A DNA stretch of 10,925 nt from Trichomonas tenax (Eukaryota; Parabasalia; Trichomonadida; Trichomonadidae). Made by a program: the position numbers and the translations under genes. Position 1 is the stretch's first letter, and each line of letters opens with the position of its first letter. Below, in pieces: positions 1-7,119 of this stretch. Location of the stretch: NCBI GenBank assembly GCA_023091735.1, contig JALKBU010001454.1:1-10925 (forward strand), given 5' to 3'. Below the pieces are notes generated by a model. It was not told the origin of the DNA. It did no database searches and saw only the letters and a program-made list of their open reading frames with translations.

Positions 1-200
1 GAACTTCGTATGAAAATATAAGGGTATTCTTGTTTATTTTTCCTTATCGTATTTTTCTTAATTATTCGTTCACTCTTCAAATCAAACCAAACATCATTTA
101 CAATTTTCTTATTAAATAATTTTGAAACCTTCCTCGCTGTTTGCGGCAAATCCGTTAAATACGATTTCTTGAATCCGCAATACGTTCCTTCTACTTCCAT
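1..200 (-). CDS. 5' part of an unrecognised gene, cut by the window edge
   Basis: An ATG at 200-198 on the minus strand opens a frame that runs 66 codons without a stop to base 3 and leaves the window, so only the N-terminus is visible. The peptide begins MEVEGTYCGFKKSYLTDL and continues lysine- and isoleucine-rich (a VNDVWFDLKSE stretch near residues 34-44). I do not recognise the family and see no signal peptide or membrane segment. A TCATT motif (252-256, minus) lies 54 nt upstream and could be the trichomonad-type initiator. The stretch is richer in G and C than the spacer beside it, which favours coding. It is divergent from the small ORF at 395. A chance open frame is possible but less likely given the ATG, the length and the base composition. 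Confidence 0.55.
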   Translation of the reverse strand, partial: MEVEGTYCGFKKSYLTDLPQTARKVSKLFNKKIVNDVWFDLKSERIIKKNTIRKNKQEYPYIFIRS

Positions 201-251
201 TTACTTTATAATTAAAAAAATAAATAATTTTAAAATTAAATTTAATCCACA

Positions 252-256
252 AATGA
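252..256 (-). promoter_or_regulatory. Candidate Inr for the left-edge gene
   Basis: TCATT on the minus strand matches the trichomonad initiator TCAYW, with the presumed first transcribed A at 254, 54 nt before the ATG. The distance is longer than for the other genes here, so this is the weakest of the perfect matches. Confidence 0.3.
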
Positions 257-312
257 TAAAATCTTTAAATCTTACCGTGAAAACATCACAAAATCATTAA
301 ATTTCTTCATTT

Positions 313-344
313 ATGGGCACAAGGCGAGCCAAGGGCTGCCCCAT
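313..344. repeat. GC-rich imperfect inverted repeat in AT-rich spacer
   Basis: ATGGGCA (313-319) and TGCCCCAT (337-344) are inverted copies differing by one base, separated by a G/C-rich loop containing GGCGAGCC. The patch stands out sharply from the AT-rich DNA on its left and is followed by a short GT run (345-355). It sits between the two divergent left-hand genes, just upstream of the candidate Inr at 382. It could be a regulatory element, a relic of a dispersed repeat or chance; the sequence alone does not decide. Confidence 0.3.
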
Positions 345-381
345 TTGTGTGTGTGTACGAAGAGGAAAAAATACCAAAAAT

Positions 382-386
382 TCACA
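382..386 (+). promoter_or_regulatory. Candidate Inr for the small acidic ORF
   Basis: TCACA matches TCAYW. With transcription starting at the A (384) the 5' leader to the ATG at 395 would be 11 nt, typical of trichomonad messages. It also explains why the in-frame ATG at 347 is not chosen as the start. Confidence 0.45.
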
Positions 387-394
387 ATATAAAG

Positions 395-619
395 ATGTTA
401 GAGGACCTTCCTGAGGATAAAACAGACGATATAAAAGATACTCCAACAATAGTTATCCAAAGTGGCGACTTTGACACACAAGATTTTAGTTTTCCAGCTC
501 TTGATGATTCTTTGGAGCTCATGACGTGGTACAGGGAAATGGATCGATATTTCGCAAGGATTCATCAGGAAGATCCAGAACCTTCAGATTTTAGCATTCT
601 GACTTACGTAGATTTATGA
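395..619 (+). CDS. Small acidic hypothetical protein (74 aa)
   Basis: The ORF encodes 74 residues from ATG 395 to TGA 617-619. The peptide begins MLEDLPEDKTDDIKD and is strongly acidic throughout; a central part (TWYREMDRYFARIHQED, about residues 43-59) looks like a short amphipathic helix. There is no signal peptide, transmembrane segment or known domain that I can see. A start at 347 would add 16 residues, but the TCACA initiator at 382 lies between the two ATGs and favours 395. The composition (many GA-rich codons, no low-complexity AT runs) differs from the surrounding spacer and supports coding. It could be a genuine small protein or the surviving piece of a longer decayed gene; function is unknown. 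Confidence 0.5.
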   Translation: MLEDLPEDKTDDIKDTPTIVIQSGDFDTQDFSFPALDDSLELMTWYREMDRYFARIHQEDPEPSDFSILTYVDL

Positions 620-1409
620 TTCTTAATTTAATAGTACGTTTTTGACCACTTGTATATACAGACCATTGACTGATAGAGGATTCAAAACTCGACAAAATTT
701 TGCTGATATTTTGGCTCCATCTTCTACACATAGCTGCTACTAACATTCGCTGATCACTCACAAATTTGCTAAGGGCCGCTACAGAGGGTTTTTGAGATCC
801 GACTATTATCTCCATATTTAACGATGATTTATGCATATTTATAGAAATATGTAATTTACATCAGTAGTTCGGTTCAATTACAGATATAAAAATATCAATA
901 TCTCTATTTAAGATTTCATTCATAATGTTTTTATAAAATTTTGTTCTTTTTCTTTGAGTAAATGCTTCTACCTTTATGATCATATCTATAACTAGCTTAT
1001 CAATTCATTTTATGAATATGAGTTTTTCACTTTTTTTTGAAAATGTTGAAATATTTAAGCGTTGTATGTTGTTTCTATGATCAGTAGTCCAATCAGTCTG
1101 TTTTAATGTGAATGAATTTCATTCATTGTTCATGATTTTTTTGAAAATCGAAAAATTATATTCACAATCTATTATGTATTAAAATATATTATTTCTTTTT
1201 ACATAAATTCATTTTTTAGTCAAAAAAAAAAATAAATTGCAATTACAAAAACATTTTTCAAGATTGACAACTCAGCGAATCTCTATACATGTTTTTCGAT
1301 ATCATAATGCATACATCCTCATGGCCTGAACAACTTAAATCCTGAAGCTGATTGGAAAATATCAGCAAGAAAGATCCAAGGTTCTTTTATAATTATTTAT
1401 AATCTCATA

Positions 1410-1435
1410 TTGTTTTTTTTTTTAAAAAAAAACAA
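1410..1435. repeat. T-run/A-run inverted repeat
   Basis: A run of 11 T (1413-1423) is followed directly by 9 A (1424-1432). Flanking TTG and CAA extend the symmetry to 12-base arms around a TT centre. This is probably a simple-sequence tract of the AT-rich spacer, though such tracts can exclude nucleosomes. Confidence 0.5.
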
Positions 1436-1625
1436 ATTTAACATATAACTATTATCTACATAACAAACCATAACAAAATTCATTAAGATTTTCATTATTT
1501 ATTTTTGATATCAAAAGGGATTTTTGCAATTTTTTTTGGAAATTTGGATTCTTCGTGAGATATAATAGCTATTAAAGGGATAATCATTTTTTTTCGAAAA
1601 GGGCAAATTTTGTCAAATCACTACT

Positions 1626-1646
1626 TCACTTTTGAGCTAAAAGTGA
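1626..1646. repeat. Short perfect inverted repeat
   Basis: TCACTTTT (1626-1633) and AAAAGTGA (1639-1646) are perfect 8-base inverted arms around the 5-base centre GAGCT. No gene lies nearby, so a regulatory role is unsupported; chance in AT-rich DNA is quite possible. Confidence 0.4.
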
Positions 1647-2606
1647 CATTTCGATTGTTTAAAGATACAACTTTTTTCAAGGTAAATCATTATGATTCAG
1701 TCAGTGTATGTATAATCCAAGTTATTTATCATCAATTCCTCAGATATAAAATTGGAACAAAATATATTTAGAATTTGTGGCTCAATTTCAGGCTACATCG
1801 ATGGCAAATCTACAGCATACTTGCTTGATAACAGAAGCTATTGAAACCAATTGGAATCGATTAAAAAATGAACTCAGGATGCAAATATATCAAAAGCTGT
1901 GATGCATCTGATTTGCACACATATTGCAGACAAATTTGGTATGATATTTTAACTAAAAGACGAAAAATTATATCTTGGAAAATATCAAATAAACATATGA
2001 GAGCACAACGCTACAACACACATCTTTTAGAAGTCTAACTGTGGAGCCCTGGGACTCGAGGCCTCCATAGGGGAAAAATCATCACTTTGGATTCATGAAA
2101 TTTCGATTTTCGAAGAATCCTCTGAAATATAGCATCCCTATTGGCTATAGAGTATTCCCACAAAATACGAGTCTTTGATTTTAAGGTTCCTGGCACCCCT
2201 CTCTATATCAAAAATTATTTCAAGCTGATATTTTCATGAATTAATGATGAAATAATTTAGTACTTGAACTAAAATATATTGTTTATCAAGAATTAGAAAC
2301 AAATAAATGAGTTTTGAGATTATCCAAAAAAAAGTAGCAATCAATAAATCGAATATATAAATAGTTCATAAAAATACCAAAAATAAACAAATCAATGAGT
2401 TTAAGAACTGATGCTAATGATTTGAAAAATAAAAAGTTAAAATCAAAAAAATATGATGGAGATTTTATAATTTGTCATTGACTTCATTATTCAATAGAAC
2501 ATTAATATTATGAATAAGTCTATTGGATGCTTTATATTAGACATAGATACTGAATGTGATTTTATAACATATTTTAGAAATAAACAAACATGATGAAGTG
2601 ATGCAA

Positions 2607-4775
2607 TTAAAAGTTAAGAAGGCCTTTTCTGTTGGTGTTCTTTGGCGAACTGGAGACATCAGGGAGGTCTGGAAGATCATCGTAATCACCAGGATCGAAT
2701 GGATCTGAGTCATCGTCCTCCCATTGCTGTTGCTGCTTAGCAGGCAAGTTTTGCTTCCTTGGTGGATTGTCATCAGGTTTCCATGAAACTCCAACACCAC
2801 TTGGACCAGGTGATGCCGCGGACGAGTTGAGAGATGATGAAGCGATAGCATGAACATACTGTCTCATCATTCCTTCTGGTTTAGGAATATCATCGTAATA
2901 AACTTTCTCAGTCTTCGTTTGCGTTTGTTCGAAACCATCGCTTTGCTCATCCTGTTGATCCGTTGAATACATTTCGTTGCCATAGTACTGATCATTGTCC
3001 TGTTTCTCGTAGTACTTGTCATCATCTGGGTTGTAGGTGTTCTCATAGTACTTGTCGTACTCTGGATTATATGTTTCGTTGTATTGATCATTGTAGAATT
3101 CGTCATAATTCTGATAATCATCATTGTAATTTTGATAATTCTGTTCGTCCTCATAAAACTGCTCTTCTTCAACGAAATCTTGATCATTGTAATAGTTGTT
3201 GTTCTGATCAAGTGTTACTTCACCTGTTTCCGAGAAATTGCGGACTCTTCCTTTGTAAGAAGGCTTGCTTGACTCATCTTCATAATACGGGATGTTTGGA
3301 GGCGGAACTGTTGTTGTTCCTGTTATAACGCCTGTGTTGCTGAATGAATCCTGATTCTCAGAGTCGATGCTGAAGCCTGCAGGGAACTTCTCTTCTTCCA
3401 TTGAGTCAGAATGCCTGATTCTCTGTGCAGGAGTGTTATGAAACTCGTCGAATTCGATGTCTTCGTCACCTTGCTTATTAGGATGACTCGAAGACGGCGC
3501 TTCATCATTTGTAGCTTTGTCCATATCAGGATCAGACAAGAAGTCATCACTTTGATTCTTCTTGAGTGGTTGAGGTTTGCTATTTGTTGTAACGACGACT
3601 ACTGCTGGTTTAGGCTTAGTTTCGACGACTTTTGTCGGCAGCTTTTCGGGTGATTTCTCTGGTGCTTTTTCAACTGTTTGTTTCTGTTCTTGTGGCTTTG
3701 CTGCTGATTGAGGCTGCTTCTGCTCTGGCTGCTTTTGCGGTATCTCTGCCTTAGGTTTCGTTTCATTCTGTGGCTTCTTCGGTTCATTCTTTGCTGTGTC
3801 AACTCTAAGGCGAACATCCATCTTAGAGTTCGAAGTTTCGATGTGAAGATCGCTTCCGGAAGAAGTCTCGAATATTTGTTGATCGAACGGAACTTTATTG
3901 ACTTTCGCTTGTTTGTTTTCTTGCTTAGATGGTTCTTGTTTGACTGGTTCCTGCTTCTGAACGTTCTGTTTTTGCTGCGTTGGCTTTATTGTGACAACGT
4001 GATCGAGTGGATCAGTTTCTTCACTCTTCTTCTTAACGGGAGCATCAGAGTCCGATTTCTGTGCCTTCTTTTGCTTGTTTGCGAGGATTTGTGCTGTTGT
4101 AGCCAAGTTTTCGAGTGTTATTGTTGATTTAAGATCATCGATTTTCCTCTTGAATCCCAAAAGTTGTTTGGTTGTTTTCTTCTGCTGATTAGTCAATAAT
4201 TTGATTGCATCTTGGATGTCACTTGGTATCTGAGAGTTCTGCTGTGGCTGCATCGCCATCGTTATCGTAGAGAAGACTTGATCTTCATTCTTGTGTGGCG
4301 TTCTGAGATTTTGCCAAATAATTGCGGCATTTTGGTGCCTGTGGAACATGTGAGCATCCAGCCTCGATAGCGAAGGAACATCTTTTAAGCAAATCGGGCA
4401 TTTTTGACTATTCGAATGTTTTTTGTTATTTTGGTTTTTGAGTGTTTCATTTGCTTTAGTAAGCTTTTTGACGGCGTTTTTCAGTTTCGTAATTGTTTCT
4501 TTGTCATTTTCCATAATAATTTGCAAAATCGAGAACAATTTTTGTATTTCTGCTTGATTTTGATTGTAAAATGTTGTAGAATCGAGAAATTCTTCTTGAA
4601 TACGCTGCATTGATTGTTTGTCTTTGTTCTGTATCAAAGTTTTTGCATCTAAATTCGCAATCGTTGACCAATTGAAGCCATTTATGTCACTGATGCCACT
4701 GTTGGCGGGCGGCGGTGGCTGAACAATCGTTATTGTCGGCGGCTGATTTTGTGGCCAAATAAATCTTGATTGCAT
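2607..4775 (-). CDS. DZIP1-like C2H2 zinc-finger protein with low-complexity tail (722 aa)
   Basis: The product resembles DZIP1/Iguana, a basal-body and ciliary transition-zone protein of flagellated cells. Residues about 30-115 form a helical region with FNWSTIANLDAKTL, like the conserved DZIP1 N-terminal domain. It is followed by one zinc finger, C126-x2-C129-x12-H142-x4-H147, ending HMFHRH. Residues 180-235 may form a short coiled coil. Residues about 240-400 are Lys/Gln/Pro-rich and about 525-600 are Tyr/Asn/Asp/Glu-rich; both look disordered. The C-terminus is acidic (WEDDDSDPFDPGDYDD). The start at 4775 is preferred over an ATG 46 codons upstream, because a TCATA initiator lies 15 nt before it and the extra residues are AT-driven and unlike the family. 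The animal proteins have a long coiled coil after the finger; here low-complexity sequence takes its place. The identification rests on the N-terminal 150 residues; the rest is lineage-specific. Confidence 0.75.
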   Translation of the reverse strand: MQSRFIWPQNQPPTITIVQPPPPANSGISDINGFNWSTIANLDAKTLIQNKDKQSMQRIQEEFLDSTTFYNQNQAEIQKLFSILQIIMENDKETITKLKNAVKKLTKANETLKNQNNKKHSNSQKCPICLKDVPSLSRLDAHMFHRHQNAAIIWQNLRTPHKNEDQVFSTITMAMQPQQNSQIPSDIQDAIKLLTNQQKKTTKQLLGFKRKIDDLKSTITLENLATTAQILANKQKKAQKSDSDAPVKKKSEETDPLDHVVTIKPTQQKQNVQKQEPVKQEPSKQENKQAKVNKVPFDQQIFETSSGSDLHIETSNSKMDVRLRVDTAKNEPKKPQNETKPKAEIPQKQPEQKQPQSAAKPQEQKQTVEKAPEKSPEKLPTKVVETKPKPAVVVVTTNSKPQPLKKNQSDDFLSDPDMDKATNDEAPSSSHPNKQGDEDIEFDEFHNTPAQRIRHSDSMEEEKFPAGFSIDSENQDSFSNTGVITGTTTVPPPNIPYYEDESSKPSYKGRVRNFSETGEVTLDQNNNYYNDQDFVEEEQFYEDEQNYQNYNDDYQNYDEFYNDQYNETYNPEYDKYYENTYNPDDDKYYEKQDNDQYYGNEMYSTDQQDEQSDGFEQTQTKTEKVYYDDIPKPEGMMRQYVHAIASSSLNSSAASPGPSGVGVSWKPDDNPPRKQNLPAKQQQQWEDDDSDPFDPGDYDDLPDLPDVSSSPKNTNRKGLLNF
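2976..3197 (-). repeat. Tyr/Asn/Asp-rich low-complexity segment with imperfect repeats
   Basis: Residues about 527-600 of the DZIP1-like protein are almost entirely Y, N, D, E and Q. Two neighbouring copies of a 13-to-14-residue unit are visible (TYNPEYDKYYEN and TYNPDDDKYYEK). The composition is prion-like and compatible with phase separation or adhesive assembly, but that is inference. Confidence 0.7.
4335..4400 (-). other. C2H2 zinc-finger motif
   Basis: Codons 126-147 of the DZIP1-like gene encode CPIC, then 12 residues, then HMFHRH, which is the C-x2-C-x12-H-x4-H zinc-binding pattern. The KD.PS.SRLDAH part matches the single finger of DZIP1-type proteins. Confidence 0.8.
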
Positions 4776-4787
4776 TTTAATTTTTTT

Positions 4788-4792
4788 TATGA
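4788..4792 (-). promoter_or_regulatory. Candidate Inr for the DZIP1-like gene
   Basis: TCATA (minus) matches TCAYW, with the A at 4790, 15 nt before the ATG at 4775. It falls inside the longer upstream frame and is the main reason to shorten that frame. Confidence 0.5.
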
Positions 4793-5034
4793 AGCAATAA
4801 AACGTTATATCCTTGATTTTCAATTTTAACACCAAATTTATATAATGCTCCTCTATTGCTATTATTTTGTCGCTTAATTTCCTCCCAAATATCAAAATAT
4901 TATAACACCACAATATATCATCTAAATCACCTCATTCCTTATATTCTCACGATACATTCCTATAAAAACATTCGGATCTTGATCTAAATAATTATTTACG
5001 AACAAAAAATATAAGATGAATAAAATTAAAATAA

Positions 5035-7020
5035 TTAGAGACTTTCTGTGATGTTTTTCATTACATCGCATACTACAATTAAACATATTTCATTGATTGT
5101 TTCGTCAAAAGCTTCTACAAAAGATTCGATATTTTGAAGATGTTGACTGAATGATTTATACTCCCATTGCGATGAATCATTGAGCAATGAAGTTGAATTC
5201 TTAGATATTCGCTGTCTTCTTGGGGAAATTTGAGCGTATGTTGGAATTGGAGAAGCATTTTCAACTTTTTCATCATCATCAACAAAACTTGGTTGAATTT
5301 CGCTATTAGATAAATCATTATCATTAGCTGATGTGGATATAGGAATATATGACCTTGTGCTTGGATTCCATAGTCGTGAAACATTTCTGGGAGAGGGAGA
5401 ATGATATTCTGGTGGATAATTATAGATATTGATCACCATTTTTGGTTTATCAAGTTTCACTGACTTCAAATCAGAATTCACAGAGACTTCGACAGGATTA
5501 TCGTGTTGTTCAACGTCTGATCTTGTATCCTGAATACTTATGTCGTGCATTGATGCATTGTCTTTTTGTATTGATTGATTGTTCATTTCATTTTGATTTT
5601 CAAGAATTAATGTTGGTTCTTGAAATATTTCAAGATCATTTTGATTGAGTTTTCTCCCTTCATTAATGATATCAACAGAATCAATCTTATGCAGTGAATT
5701 AGTTCTTTCATCAGGAATTGGTCTCGAAAATGGATTGACATCAGATTTTGACAACATAACTATGCTATCATTGTTTTCTTTAGTCTTTTCTGTTTGCATT
5801 ATAGAGAGCCTAGACTGTGGATGTTCTATGTCATTGTTGACATTGATTTTCAGCTTTCTATTTCTTAATCTTTCCAGAATTCTTGATTTTTCATTTTGTG
5901 ATTCAGATTGTTGTTGTTTTGTTACATTAGAATTGTTATCAATGTTAACTCTGAGCTTTCTCATTCTTAATCTCTCCATAATGTGTGATTTTTCTTGGAA
6001 TTTTGATTGTGCGTATTTCATTTGTTCATATTTCTTTATCCATATTATTTTGCAAGACCATCGGATCCATCGGACGCGATTTGAGCTTTTAATTTGTTGT
6101 TGCTTTAACACTGCGATTTGTGATGATAAAAGGCTCTTGAAAATTGCTAATTTGTATAATTGTGGCAAAGGAAGCCAAAATGTGACTTGAAAATGATCCC
6201 TAAGGTCTAATAAAGCATTGTGCATGTTGTTTTGCTTGTATATGGCTGATGAAAATGATTTCCATTTATTTTGATGATATTGTCTAATTAATGATTGCTT
6301 TTGTGCAATTTGTACGTATTTTCTGACAAAAGCACAGAATTTATCTCTGTAATATAACTTATAGCATGTGGATCTTTGATTTCTAGAGATTAAAGAATCA
6401 TTAAAGCGAATCCACTTCGACAACAATTGTGCTTTTTTGAAGTTTGATTCTTTTTGATTGGAGTATAGTTGATTCATTATTGTGGAAAAGATCAAATCCC
6501 AATTTTTAATTGATTTAATTTGATGATATTTCGATATGGAACTGATTTTATTGATCAAATGCATCCATTTTGATTTTATTTCATATGTGTAACGTGCGCT
6601 TACTAATTTATGTTGAACATTTTGAAATTTTGGAATGTAATTCTTGTAATTTAGTTTTCTCACGAATAATATCCATTGACTTCGAATGTAGTTGTGGTAT
6701 TTTTTCATTTCCAATTGTTCGTTTGTTCTATTTCCCCAAATTGAAAAATACGTTTTTAATCGTTTTTGCATAATGAACGAAGATAGATCCAAGATTCGTG
6801 CAGAACACTCGAGTATTGTCTGTTGTTTCTTTTTTATGGCCATATCACAAAGATTTTTCCATAAAATTTTATATTTTAGCTTTCTTTGGACTAAATCTTC
6901 ATCCACATCACGAGAAACAGGGTCAATATTCTTCTTTTTAACTTTGTTTGAAGAATTATTCACACTCTGTTGACTTTTCGTCTGTATTTTAACTTTAAAA
7001 AATGTCATTTTATTCCTCAT
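5035..7020 (-). CDS. Sfi1-like Trp-repeat protein (661 aa)
   Basis: The N-terminal half (about residues 45-330) carries regularly spaced aromatic helices such as KILWKNL, SQWILFV, SKWMHLI, LLSKWIRFND and NKWKSFS. Tryptophans fall at 54, 95, 116, 152, 174, 203, 253 and 282, with Phe at 228 filling one place; most gaps are 21-36 residues. This is the pattern of Sfi1-type centrin-binding repeats, long helices found at spindle poles, centrioles and basal bodies. Residues 343-397 hold two copies of a 34-residue basic unit (MERLRMRKLRVNI, LERLRNRKLKINV). The C-terminal part is polar and Asn/Ser-rich, probably disordered, with a possible closing helix. The start at 7020 is chosen because a TCACT initiator lies 30 nt upstream; a further ATG at 7008 is possible, and one at 7077 lies before the initiator. 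The repeat assignment is by eye; a generic helical repeat protein is the alternative. Confidence 0.6.
   Translation of the reverse strand: MRNKMTFFKVKIQTKSQQSVNNSSNKVKKKNIDPVSRDVDEDLVQRKLKYKILWKNLCDMAIKKKQQTILECSARILDLSSFIMQKRLKTYFSIWGNRTNEQLEMKKYHNYIRSQWILFVRKLNYKNYIPKFQNVQHKLVSARYTYEIKSKWMHLINKISSISKYHQIKSIKNWDLIFSTIMNQLYSNQKESNFKKAQLLSKWIRFNDSLISRNQRSTCYKLYYRDKFCAFVRKYVQIAQKQSLIRQYHQNKWKSFSSAIYKQNNMHNALLDLRDHFQVTFWLPLPQLYKLAIFKSLLSSQIAVLKQQQIKSSNRVRWIRWSCKIIWIKKYEQMKYAQSKFQEKSHIMERLRMRKLRVNIDNNSNVTKQQQSESQNEKSRILERLRNRKLKINVNNDIEHPQSRLSIMQTEKTKENNDSIVMLSKSDVNPFSRPIPDERTNSLHKIDSVDIINEGRKLNQNDLEIFQEPTLILENQNEMNNQSIQKDNASMHDISIQDTRSDVEQHDNPVEVSVNSDLKSVKLDKPKMVINIYNYPPEYHSPSPRNVSRLWNPSTRSYIPISTSANDNDLSNSEIQPSFVDDDEKVENASPIPTYAQISPRRQRISKNSTSLLNDSSQWEYKSFSQHLQNIESFVEAFDETINEICLIVVCDVMKNITESL
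5830..5994 (-). repeat. Tandem 34-codon repeat in the Sfi1-like gene
   Basis: Two units at residues 343-363 and 377-397 share EKS..ERLR.RKL..N with conservative changes between them, at a period of 34 residues. The DNA copies are clearly related, suggesting an internal duplication. The period matches the upper end of the W spacing upstream, although the W itself is absent here. Confidence 0.75.
6031..6873 (-). other. Sfi1-like W-repeat region
   Basis: Codons about 50-330 encode some nine to ten helical units, each centred on W (or F) in a W-x2-hydrophobic context and flanked by basic residues. In Sfi1 proteins each such unit binds one centrin calmodulin-fold molecule. Whether these units bind centrin is inference. 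Confidence 0.5.
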
Positions 7021-7047
7021 TTTGATGAATTTCCTGTTGATATTTAT

Positions 7048-7052
7048 AGTGA
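7048..7052 (-). promoter_or_regulatory. Candidate Inr for the Sfi1-like gene
   Basis: TCACT (minus) matches TCAYW, with the presumed +1 A at 7050, 30 nt before the ATG at 7020. It lies downstream of the first in-frame ATG (7077), which would therefore not be in the message. Confidence 0.5.
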
Positions 7053-7119
7053 CATTGAGGAGGAATATACTATACATGAAATGATTTTACTTAAAAATAA
7101 ACAATAATAAAAATACATT

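Larger units (their letters stand above)
620..2606. other. Long AT-rich region with no convincing gene
   Basis: This 2-kb stretch is very AT-rich, with many homopolymer A and T runs and stops in all frames. The 3' flank of the DZIP1-like gene occupies its right end, with TAAA-type poly(A) signals on the minus strand about 30-45 nt after the stop. Within it are a T11A9 tract (1413-1432), a short inverted repeat (1626-1646) and a less AT-rich patch around 2036-2210 that has no open frame of useful length. An 81-codon minus-strand frame (591-836) and a 33-codon plus-strand frame (1801-1902) exist, but neither has a credible initiator or a family I recognise. Relics of decayed genes or transposons may be present but cannot be identified by eye. 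Confidence 0.6.

Noticed and set aside
591..836. 81-codon minus-strand frame beginning MHKSSLNMEIIVGSQK
   Set aside because: It overlaps the end of the small acidic ORF, no TCAYW motif lies close upstream, and I recognise no domain. It could be a gene fragment, but the support is too thin to list as a gene.
1801..1902. 33-codon plus-strand frame containing AIETNWNRLKNELR, faintly like the end of a DDE transposase
   Set aside because: It is too short, has no catalytic motif or terminal repeats, and the flanking frames are full of stops.
3708..4127. 139-codon plus-strand frame that looks like a membrane protein
   Set aside because: It is the antisense shadow of the Lys/Gln-rich part of the DZIP1-like gene, where the bias in one strand removes stops from others.
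4776..4913. 46-residue N-terminal extension of the DZIP1-like protein
   Set aside because: An Inr lies inside it, 15 nt before the internal ATG, and the extension is AT-driven Ile/Lys/Phe sequence without family resemblance.
5645..6190. 181-codon plus-strand frame rich in Leu, Ser, Phe and Cys
   Set aside because: It is the antisense shadow of the Sfi1-like gene; its membrane-like composition comes from reverse-complemented Lys, Glu, Arg and Asn codons.
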